NCBI GenBank assembly: GCA_028679495.1 | Contig: JAJRBK010000005.1 | Coordinates: 1 to 12,393, forward strand | Direction: 5' to 3' | Length of the DNA stretch: 12,393 bases | Source: Methanobacteriota archaeon | GTDB taxonomy: Archaea; Halobacteriota; Bog-38; Methanoflorentales; Methanoflorentaceae | In this document: positions 1 through 5,317 of the stretch, piece after piece | Layout of the letters: each line of letters opens with the position of its first letter | Numbering within the stretch: position 1 is the stretch's first letter | Translations under genes and position numbers: made by a program | The notes under the pieces: generated by a model | What the model saw: the letters and a program-made list of their open reading frames with translations, nothing else | What the model was told of the DNA's origin: nothing | Databases searched by the model: none

Positions 1-1
1 A

Positions 2-823
2 GTGGGAGATGGAACAACGACGGCCGTCATCTTAGCTGGTGAGCTGTTAAGGAACGCAGAAGAACTGCTCGACGAAGACGTTCATCCAACAGTGATAGAA
101 AATGGGTATAACTTAGCCTCAGAACGAGCCATTGAGATCGTGGAGGAGCTCTCACATGAGGTCTCAATAAATGATGATGAACTCCTAAAGAAGATCGCGA
201 CAACGGCGCTCACGGGAAAGGGAACCCAGACGGGTGTGGAGATTCTGCCCGCTCTCGTGGTTAAGGCAGTCAAAAACGTCGCGCAAAAAACAGACGGCAC
301 GTATAAAGTCGACGAAGAAGATATCAAAATCGAAAAGAAGGTCGGCGCTTCGGTGCAAGACTCGGAACTTATTGAAGGTGTCGTAATAGACAAAGAACGT
401 GCTGCGGAAGGAATGCCGAGAAAAGTATGTGACGCGCGAATCCTCGTTTATGACCAGCCGCTCGAGCTCACAAAAACCAAGACCGACGCTAAAATCAAAA
501 TTAGAGACCCTGAGCAGATGAAGCTTTTCATGGAGCGCGACCACGACGTTCTTATCGAGAAAGCAGAAAAAATCATCAAAGCTGGGGCCAACGTCGTTTT
601 TTGCCAAAAAGGTATTGATGACCTTGTACAGTGGCATTTCTCAAGAAACGGCGTTATGGCAGTGGAGAACGTTAAGAAGGAGGATGTCGACACGATCGCC
701 AAAGTGACCGGTGCACGTGTCATCTCAAGCCTCGATGATGTAAGCGCAGACGATCTTGGTTATGCAGGCGAGATTGAAGAGACAACGGACGTGGAATCGG
801 GCTGCGATACATGCGCTATTTGA
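2..823 (+). CDS. Thermosome (group II chaperonin) subunit, N-terminal part, partial at 5' end
   Basis: This is the N-terminal portion of an archaeal CCT/thermosome subunit, an ATP-driven cytosolic protein-folding chamber. The reading frame enters from the left edge, so the start is outside the window; the GTG at base 2 is an internal Val. Visible residues 2-6 are the GDGTT nucleotide-binding motif. Equatorial and intermediate segments follow (TALTGKG near residue 68), then most of the apical domain (GMPRKV, GANVVFCQKGIDDL, VTGARVISSLDD, DLGYAGEIEE). The frame stops with TGA at 821-823, where normal subunits continue through about 12 residues into a GCKNP motif. Here the protein ends in an unrelated tail (TTDVESGCDTCAI) containing a CxxC. 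The missing remainder is encoded by the next ORF, 14 nt downstream in another frame. I see a split gene, not a simple truncation. Whether the halves assemble is inference. Confidence 0.93.
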   Translation: MGDGTTTAVILAGELLRNAEELLDEDVHPTVIENGYNLASERAIEIVEELSHEVSINDDELLKKIATTALTGKGTQTGVEILPALVVKAVKNVAQKTDGTYKVDEEDIKIEKKVGASVQDSELIEGVVIDKERAAEGMPRKVCDARILVYDQPLELTKTKTDAKIKIRDPEQMKLFMERDHDVLIEKAEKIIKAGANVVFCQKGIDDLVQWHFSRNGVMAVENVKKEDVDTIAKVTGARVISSLDDVSADDLGYAGEIEETTDVESGCDTCAI

Positions 824-829
824 AGGAGG
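823..829 (+). promoter_or_regulatory. Strong Shine-Dalgarno at the thermosome split
   Basis: The heptamer AAGGAGG begins at the last base of the TGA stop of the upstream ORF and lies 8 nt before ATG 838, which is ideal spacing. It supports independent or coupled initiation of the C-terminal thermosome ORF. It argues against the break being a chance sequencing indel, because an indel would not create a well-placed ribosome binding site. Confidence 0.8.
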
Positions 830-837
830 CTTAGTCA

Positions 838-1401
838 ATGATCACTATAAAAAACTGTAAAAATCCCCGTGTGGTAAGTATAGTCGTGCATGGCGGAGCA
901 GATCATATCGTCGAGGAGATGGAGAGGGCGGTATACGACGCTATCCGTGTAGTACAGGCATCAATAGAAGACGGCAAAGTCGTCGCAGGTGGAAGCGCCC
1001 CTGAGATCGAAATTGCGATGGAGTTGCGGGACTATGCTTCGAAGCTCGGAGGAAGAGAGCAGCTCGCTGTTACGGCTTTTGCTGATGCCATTGAGATCGT
1101 TCCCAAAACGCTGGCAGAAAACTCGGGTCTTGACCCCATTGATTCTCTCGTAAGCCTTAGGACTGCTCATGAGTCGGGCGGAAAATCGATGGGTCTAGAC
1201 ATCAAAACCGGAAAAGCGACGGACATGTGGCCCGATGTCGTTGAGCCCGCAAGAACCAAGCGGCAAGCAATAATATCAGCCACAGAAGCAGCCAACATGA
1301 TACTTAGAATCGACGATGTCATTCAAGCTGCTTCGTTCCAGAAGGGACCTTCAGAAGAAGAGATGGCAGGGATGTCCGACCAAATGATGGATCAGATTTA
1401 A
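838..1401 (+). CDS. Thermosome (group II chaperonin) subunit, C-terminal part as a separate ORF
   Basis: This 187-residue ORF is the C-terminal third of a thermosome subunit. It starts MITIKNCKNP, where Met matches the Met of the usual KMxFVxGCKNP stretch, so it begins at the last strands of the apical domain. The intermediate and C-terminal equatorial segments follow: SIVVHGG, YDAIRVV (Asp34 is at the place of the general-base Asp of chaperonins), VVAGGSAPEIE (normally GGGAPE), LAENSGLDPIDSL, DMWPDVVEPARTKRQA and ATEAANMILRIDDVI. The tail (EEMAGMSDQMMDQI) has no GGM repeat. In the first ORF, ATP-binding residues lie upstream of the split, so a working ATPase site needs both chains. The start is fixed by the SD at 823-829; an in-frame TAG at 832 rules out an upstream extension. 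A hairpin and T-tract follow the stop. Confidence 0.93.
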   Translation: MITIKNCKNPRVVSIVVHGGADHIVEEMERAVYDAIRVVQASIEDGKVVAGGSAPEIEIAMELRDYASKLGGREQLAVTAFADAIEIVPKTLAENSGLDPIDSLVSLRTAHESGGKSMGLDIKTGKATDMWPDVVEPARTKRQAIISATEAANMILRIDDVIQAASFQKGPSEEEMAGMSDQMMDQI

Positions 1402-1409
1402 GGCTGTAG

Positions 1410-1446
1410 GCACTGCTACATCAAAGCAGTGCTCTCCTCTTTTTTT
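1410..1446 (+). terminator. Hairpin plus T-tract terminator after the thermosome
   Basis: A perfect 8-bp stem (GCACTGCT at 1410-1417, AGCAGTGC at 1425-1432) with a 7-nt loop starts 9 nt after the thermosome stop. A pyrimidine-rich stretch ending in seven T (1440-1446) follows. Archaeal termination depends mainly on the U-tract, so the T-run is probably the functional part. Confidence 0.6.
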
Positions 1447-1888
1447 GCCAGGTATTTTCCATAACTACAAAAGAACAATTGTCCCTCGGAATGGGACTTT
1501 GTATTTAAACGACAGGATATACCTGCAGCCATAAAAAAGTGTTGTGTTTTGTAAGAGATACTCCGCTGCCTGGTTCTTGTCAATTCCGACATAAGAGCTC
1601 ACGGTCTCGCACGTGGGACAAATCTCGGGAGCGCTCTCTCAATAATGTATATCATCACAGACTGTGCAGCCAAAGTAATTCTTCATGTGCGAAACTAAAC
1701 AGCTCTGTTTATTTAGGCATTGTGTTCATCTCTATACGCAGGAACGTTCAACTGAGCAGGTAGACGACAAAAACTCCTAAATATGACAGTCCGTCTACGG
1801 AACACCAGCACAACTGGGGTGAAGCTATCTTTTTAGCACTTGCATAGTGTTCCAGTAGGCACACGAAGCAGCACCAGGCCCTACGTCC
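1447..1888. other. Gene-poor interval with several inverted repeats, possible structured RNA
   Basis: I see no convincing protein, tRNA, RNase P RNA or SRP RNA here. The only long ORF (1539-1763, +) has low-complexity, Ser/Arg/Cys-rich translation and no recognisable motif. Several short inverted repeats are present: GTCCC/GGGAC (1481-1485, 1493-1497), TAAACA/TGTTTA with a 4-nt loop (1696-1711), GTAGACG/CGTCTAC (1760-1766, 1792-1798) and, starting at the very next base, GGAACAC/GTGTTCC (1799-1805, 1847-1853). The last two could stack as adjacent helices. A weak TATA-like TATTTAAA lies near 1502-1509. It could be a small RNA, 3' UTR structure or plain spacer. Confidence 0.35.
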
Positions 1889-2542
1889 TTATCCTCCAAG
1901 CGTGATGTCTTGCTTTTTATACCAATCGAGCGCTTGATAAAACTGTTCTGGCTTAAAATCTGGCCACAACTCATCAATGATGTAGAAGTCGGCATAGGCT
2001 GCTTGTGCTGGCAAAAGGCCACTTAATCGGCGTCTGCCTCCCCATCTCATAATGAGATCAATGCGTGAAACATCTGAAGAACGAAGCATCTTTAGAACGC
2101 TCGGCATCTTGGTCTTCTCCTGCGGCCAGTGTGTGAGACCCTTCAGATCCCATTGCCAGCCGTAGTTGACTAAGAAGTTCACCTTTATCGTCCCTTTGCC
2201 AAATGTCGTACGCGTGGTGTAAGGAAGGAGCTCCTTCGGGAACATGGGGGATTCCGTATCCCCCACAACGAGGAAGCGAACATCTTCACCTTTAATGATC
2301 TCCACGCCATCTATGCAGGCTTGCTGGAAGGCTTTTCTTTGGTCTAAGGCTCTCTTTGTATTATCTTGGGTGAAGCCATAAGCGGTAACCTCTTTTACAC
2401 CTTCCTTGATGCAAAGCCGCAAAAACGCTAGGCCTGGTGGTAAACCAGCGTCATAACCTGCCTTCTTGGGCAACCCTCTCTTGACTGCCCATCGTCGGTT
2501 TCCGTCAGGTATGACGCCAACGTGCTTTGGTATTTTGTTCAT
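1889..2542 (-). CDS. Divergent cis-prenyltransferase (UppS-family) homologue
   Basis: This 217-residue protein belongs to the cis-prenyltransferase family, which adds isopentenyl units in Z configuration to make polyprenyl diphosphates; in archaea these serve as lipid carriers for glycosylation. Motif I is clear: HVGVIPDGNRRWA at residues 7-19, with Asp13 as the expected metal/diphosphate Asp. FTQDNTKR (57-64) replaces the usual FSTENWxR. The C-terminal signature is present but altered: DLIMRWGGRRRLSG (162-175) replaces DLxIRTGGExRxSN, and AYADFY replaces AYAEFY, followed by DELWPDF (190-196). It is somewhat shorter than bacterial UppS (about 250 residues). The changes could mean altered substrate, altered chain length or a non-catalytic partner role; I cannot decide which. 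It stands alone on the - strand, between the non-coding interval and a divergent gene. No clear SD precedes the ATG. Confidence 0.85.
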   Translation of the reverse strand: MNKIPKHVGVIPDGNRRWAVKRGLPKKAGYDAGLPPGLAFLRLCIKEGVKEVTAYGFTQDNTKRALDQRKAFQQACIDGVEIIKGEDVRFLVVGDTESPMFPKELLPYTTRTTFGKGTIKVNFLVNYGWQWDLKGLTHWPQEKTKMPSVLKMLRSSDVSRIDLIMRWGGRRRLSGLLPAQAAYADFYIIDELWPDFKPEQFYQALDWYKKQDITLGG

Positions 2543-2743
2543 GTGGTCTAAACGGTCAGTAGTTGATGTTCGTATCTTACTTTACGTTGATAACGTTTGT
2601 TGTGATTTACAGCGCGAGCCACATAAGCGCGTCTTATCCCTTCTTTTTTATGTCCTGTTATAACACTTCCTCTTGCTATCAGCAGGGACAACCATTATGT
2701 TTAACAAAGCAATAACTTGACATCGATAACCACCGGGGGATTG

Positions 2744-3235
2744 ATGAACTCGAAAGACGTGAGTGAGGGCGCCGAAGTAACGGTGTGGGGTGTGCATTTG
2801 TCTGATGCGCATTCGCTTACTCAGAAAGAGCGAGATGAGCTTATATTCAAACTCAACCGGTTATTTACGTTCGTTGGCACGGAAATCCCGGAAGAAGTCG
2901 AGCTTGATCACGAGCGCGTCCCCCTCCACCAGGTGATGTGGCAGCTTATTAACCATAAGGAGAAACTAACGCCTGAAGAATTTGTTGCTGTTGAAAAGCT
3001 TTACGATTCCATTGAACGGAAGATACGGCAAATCGAATCAACCATCAAGACGGGGGCTATCGACGACAGCGATGCCATCACACTGTTTGTGGAAGCCCAA
3101 GGCCTCATTCGGGCTGCCATCGAGCTGAGAGACATAGAGGAAGGCAAGCAGCTGGATACCTACGGCGAGCTTGCATCAGCAAAAAAGATAGAGGCGCAGA
3201 AACGGTGGCTTGAGTACCTCAAAAAGGTTCGATAG
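2744..3235 (+). CDS. DUF5788-like protein of unknown function
   Basis: This soluble, charged, mostly helical protein of 163 residues has no signal peptide or membrane segment. From memory it resembles archaeal DUF5788: an N-terminal segment of the type LTQKERDELIFKLNRLFTFVG, then IPEEVELD, LHQVMWQLINHKEKLTPEE, a helical KLYDSIERKIRQIEST region and a C-terminal helix ending KRWLEYLKKVR. No catalytic or metal-binding motif is obvious and I do not know its function. The frame is open from TTG 2717, but I chose ATG 2744 because it is the first ATG and has a G-rich GGGGGA just upstream, although the spacing is short. It is divergent from the prenyltransferase and convergent with the long - strand operon. 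Confidence 0.75.
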   Translation: MNSKDVSEGAEVTVWGVHLSDAHSLTQKERDELIFKLNRLFTFVGTEIPEEVELDHERVPLHQVMWQLINHKEKLTPEEFVAVEKLYDSIERKIRQIESTIKTGAIDDSDAITLFVEAQGLIRAAIELRDIEEGKQLDTYGELASAKKIEAQKRWLEYLKKVR

Positions 3236-3242
3236 GTTTAGA

Positions 3243-3362
3243 TCAAGCCCTCCCTCGAATAGAAGGATCGCCTACTGATGAGCTGAGAGCAAACTGTAGC
3301 GCTCCAGCTTGAAACATGCACATCCTGTACGCAAGGTCAGGACCGTATTCAGCCCACGCCAT
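3243..3362 (-). CDS. Possible 39-residue ORF directly after pcc1
   Basis: An ATG at 3362-3360, only 5 nt after the pcc1 stop, opens a 39-codon frame ending in TGA at 3245-3243. The peptide begins MAWAEYGPDLAYRM and ends DPSIRGRA. It has a short Ala/Leu/Phe-rich middle and a hydrophilic tail. I recognise no family and see no SD. Its position and plausible composition make it worth recording, but it could be chance. Confidence 0.22.
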   Translation of the reverse strand: MAWAEYGPDLAYRMCMFQAGALQFALSSSVGDPSIRGRA

Positions 3363-3367
3363 TGTAT

Positions 3368-3580
3368 CTAAACGTCTGCAAGGGCTTCTGTGGCTACTTG
3401 GAGATTTACTAGTAGGTCGTCACACGTCGCTATAAGCGTCCTCAGGCTCTGTGCTGTGACACGAATGATGAGGCAACTACCTCGTAGCTCCATATGAATA
3501 TCGCTTGTATTATCAGGACGAAGCGATTCCAGAACCAATGAAGCTTGTGAATGCTCGTAGATAAGAACGCCGTGGGCCAT
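3368..3580 (-). CDS. pcc1: KEOPS complex subunit Pcc1
   Basis: This 70-residue protein matches my knowledge of archaeal Pcc1, the small dimerising KEOPS subunit that binds Kae1 and helps make N6-threonylcarbamoyladenosine in tRNA. The recognisable pattern is ASLVLESLRPDN (residues 12-23), a beta-strand segment (LRGSCLIIRVTAQS), then the helix SLRTLIATCDDLLVNLQVATEAL. It is short but close to family size (about 75-90 residues). I chose ATG 3580 because family members start a few residues before the first strand; a TTG at 3601 is the other option and neither has an SD. It is the last clear gene of the - strand operon, 97 nt after the S15 stop. Two other KEOPS genes, kae1 and bud32, lie upstream in the same operon, which supports the call. 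In many euryarchaea a DHH phosphoesterase gene lies between S15 and pcc1; none is present here. Confidence 0.75.
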   Translation of the reverse strand: MAHGVLIYEHSQASLVLESLRPDNTSDIHMELRGSCLIIRVTAQSLRTLIATCDDLLVNLQVATEALADV

Positions 3581-3677
3581 GTTGCACGAGGAGGGGACCA
3601 AAATGTTAGCTCATCGGTTATTCCAGCTGTCGGATGTAACGCGTTAGCGCCACATCCTCTCACACGTTAACGTGCAG

Positions 3678-4130
3678 TTACCGCGAGATAAGCATCTCAG
3701 CAGTGTCGAGACGATAATTCCAGTCTTGAGGAAGAACGTCGTTGCTTTTGTAGTACCTCACTAGCCTTCTGATCTTCGCTTCAGTCAGTTGAAGGGCGCG
3801 CTTATTGTGGAGATCTTTCTTGTTTTCCTCGAGATGGTCTTTTAAGTTTAACGCTTTGGTGATAAGATTGTATAAGTCCTCGGGTAGTCCAGGTGCGACG
3901 CCGTGATTGCGAAGTACGTCTGTCATGCTCATTTTCGTGAGGAGTTTAATGTCAGGGACGCCATAGGTATCCCTCAAGACAATGCCGATTTGGCTTGAGG
4001 AAAGACCTTTGCCTCGCAGGTCCACGACTAGTCTCTCAACCTCCTCTGTTGTCATATTGATTGGTACGGTACTCTTAAGCGGCTTGTGTGATCGCGATAT
4101 TCCTTTCCTTCGTGCGTGCATTCGTGCCAT
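3678..4130 (-). CDS. rps15: 30S ribosomal protein S15 (uS15; archaeal S15P/S13e)
   Basis: This small-subunit protein of 150 residues binds the central domain of 16S rRNA. The archaeal/eukaryal form is visible: an N-terminal extension MARMHARRKGISRSHKP typical of S13e-like proteins, then the segment GLSSSQIGIVLRDTYGVPDIK, and the S15 core with LTEAKIRRLVRYYKS and a C-terminal NYRLDTAEMLISR. The length is normal for archaea. GAGGAG lies about 6 nt before the ATG, so the start is firm. It follows the XTP pyrophosphatase gene after 63 nt and precedes pcc1 on the same strand. A TATA-like box near 4192-4201 could give it its own promoter. Confidence 0.96.
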   Translation of the reverse strand: MARMHARRKGISRSHKPLKSTVPINMTTEEVERLVVDLRGKGLSSSQIGIVLRDTYGVPDIKLLTKMSMTDVLRNHGVAPGLPEDLYNLITKALNLKDHLEENKKDLHNKRALQLTEAKIRRLVRYYKSNDVLPQDWNYRLDTAEMLISR

Positions 4131-4191
4131 TAAAGCTCCTCTAGTTGTCTGTCATTCTTTTTATTGTGAGGGGTGATACTCTGTGGACTCT

Positions 4192-4201
4192 TCTTATAAA
4201 A
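4192..4201 (-). promoter_or_regulatory. Possible TATA box for rps15
   Basis: On the - strand the sequence reads GTTTTATAAG, which fits an archaeal TATA box. It overlaps the end of the XTP pyrophosphatase gene, about 65 nt upstream of the S15 ATG. Initiation about 25 nt downstream would leave a leader of about 40 nt. It is based on sequence only. Confidence 0.3.
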
Positions 4202-4733
4202 CTGTCGACGCCCACGCCAAAAACGACGCAGCTGATTTGCTTCGATGAGACAGCGTGTTCTTCTCTTCCACAGTCATCTCTCCAAATGTTTGATTCTCAT
4301 ACTCAAAAATGGGATCGAATCCAAACCCCCCGTGCCCGCGAGGCTGTGTGATGACTCCCTCCACCGACCCCTTGAAGAGTTTAGCACCGTGAGAACAGCA
4401 GCCGATGACTGATTCGAATCGAGCGGCGGTCCCTGTTCGAGCTAGTTTCAACACTCCTTCGATCCCTATCGTTTTGTAGATATAAGCAGAATACGGGCCG
4501 GGAAATCCGTGGAGCTCTTCAACAAAGAGGCCTGAATCCTCGACGATAAACGGAGAGGGAAAACGGCTGCGGCAAAATGCTAATGCATTACGCACGACCT
4601 CCTCTAACGTATCGACTTGCAGCTCAGGATAAGCTGCGTCGCAGTGCTTGATGTTCACTCCGAAAGGCTTCGCCTTAGCTCGGAGCTCCTCGACTTTGCC
4701 GTGGTTTTGTGTAATGAAGGCGATTTGGTTCAC
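4194..4733 (-). CDS. XTP/dITP diphosphatase (Ham1/RdgB family)
   Basis: This 179-residue enzyme hydrolyses non-canonical purine nucleoside triphosphates (dITP, ITP, XTP) to monophosphate and pyrophosphate, keeping deaminated bases out of DNA and RNA. Family motifs are complete: FITQNHGKVEE (6-16, phosphate-binding loop with Lys13), VEDSGLFVEELHGFPGPYSA (64-83, catalytic acidic residues), RGHGGFGFDPIF (132-143) and SHRSK (162-166). The length is typical. The start is GTG, overlapping the bud32 stop as GTGA, which indicates translational coupling. Its position after bud32 and before S15 is common in euryarchaea. The pyrophosphate it releases could be consumed by the pyrophosphatase encoded in the same operon. 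Confidence 0.95.
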   Translation of the reverse strand: MNQIAFITQNHGKVEELRAKAKPFGVNIKHCDAAYPELQVDTLEEVVRNALAFCRSRFPSPFIVEDSGLFVEELHGFPGPYSAYIYKTIGIEGVLKLARTGTAARFESVIGCCSHGAKLFKGSVEGVITQPRGHGGFGFDPIFEYENQTFGEMTVEEKNTLSHRSKSAASFLAWASTVL

Positions 4734-5317
4734 AGATAGCGACCTCGCAGTTTTATGACTTCCACTCTGTCGATGACGAGCGCTGCATCGGAGCAGTACC
4801 GAGCATAGCCTCTTAGAAACGCCTCCTTGAGTTGCTGAGCACTGTCGTACATTGCTTCAAGAGTCTGGAAGAAAACGTGAACGTCGACGCCGCGTGCCTC
4901 GACGCCGCCGTCGTAGTATGCAAGTCCAAAATCGATGAGACATACTCGGCCAGCTGAAACTATCATGTTACGGGTGGTCGGATCTCCGTGGGCGATGCCT
5001 GCCGCATGTAATCTGCATAACGTTTCGCCAACTTGTTCAGCAATTCTCTCGTTTATGACCCGATGCACGAGGTCACCCTTAATGCGTTCCATAACGATCG
5101 TATAATCGTTGACATCAAGGATTATGGGCGTTGACACGCCGCTTTGTCGCGCATCTGATTGAATGCGCGCTTCAAGCCTCGTACGCTCCTTTCGCAGCTT
5201 CTCATCGAGCGCTTTGATGCGGTACCCTTTGGGAACACGCTCCTTGATGACAACGTCTGCGTAAATAGAAACCTTGGCCTCTGCGCCAACCGTCGCTTCA
5301 ACTAACCGCTGATCCAT
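4730..5317 (-). CDS. bud32: KEOPS complex kinase/ATPase Bud32
   Basis: This 195-residue small atypical kinase of the RIO/piD261 type is the KEOPS subunit that contacts Kae1 and hydrolyses ATP during tRNA t6A synthesis. Visible features are GAEA (11-14), the ATP-binding Lys25 in VIKER, Bud32-typical YRIKALDEKLRKERTRLEAR with Glu49, ERIKG (77-81), the catalytic loop HGDPTTRN (110-117; more often HGDLTTSN) and the metal-binding IDFG (128-131). It ends RGRYL, close to the usual basic C-terminus. The gene is separate from kae1, whereas in many euryarchaea the two are fused. The overlap with the kae1 3' end is 16 nt in a different frame, and GAGGTG lies just before the ATG inside kae1. Confidence 0.95.
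   Translation of the reverse strand: MDQRLVEATVGAEAKVSIYADVVIKERVPKGYRIKALDEKLRKERTRLEARIQSDARQSGVSTPIILDVNDYTIVMERIKGDLVHRVINERIAEQVGETLCRLHAAGIAHGDPTTRNMIVSAGRVCLIDFGLAYYDGGVEARGVDVHVFFQTLEAMYDSAQQLKEAFLRGYARYCSDAALVIDRVEVIKLRGRYL

Noticed and set aside
781..850. Programmed frameshift (prfB-like) or a single sequencing indel joining the two thermosome ORFs.
   Set aside because: The SD lies after the stop, not before a slippery site. The first ORF ends in a 13-residue tail unlike the expected sequence, and the second frame has its own upstream TAG. One indel would not give a normal apical segment.
1539..1763. 74-codon ORF on the + strand as a gene.
   Set aside because: Its Ser/Arg/Cys-rich translation has no family resemblance, no SD is seen, and several inverted repeats fall inside it. 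It is more likely chance.
1812..1824. ACTGGGGTGAAG resembles the conserved stretch near the 3' end of 16S rRNA.
   Set aside because: The match is only about 12 nt and neither flank continues into rRNA sequence.
1447..1888. tRNA, RNase P RNA or SRP RNA in the gap.
   Set aside because: No GGTTCRA T-loop with matching acceptor stem, no GAGGAAAGTCC-type RNase P motif and no SRP core motif was found on either strand.
3442..3663. 73-codon - strand ORF between S15 and pcc1.
   Set aside because: It overlaps pcc1 in another frame and has a composition without family resemblance (many Trp, Pro and Phe); pcc1 explains the stretch better.
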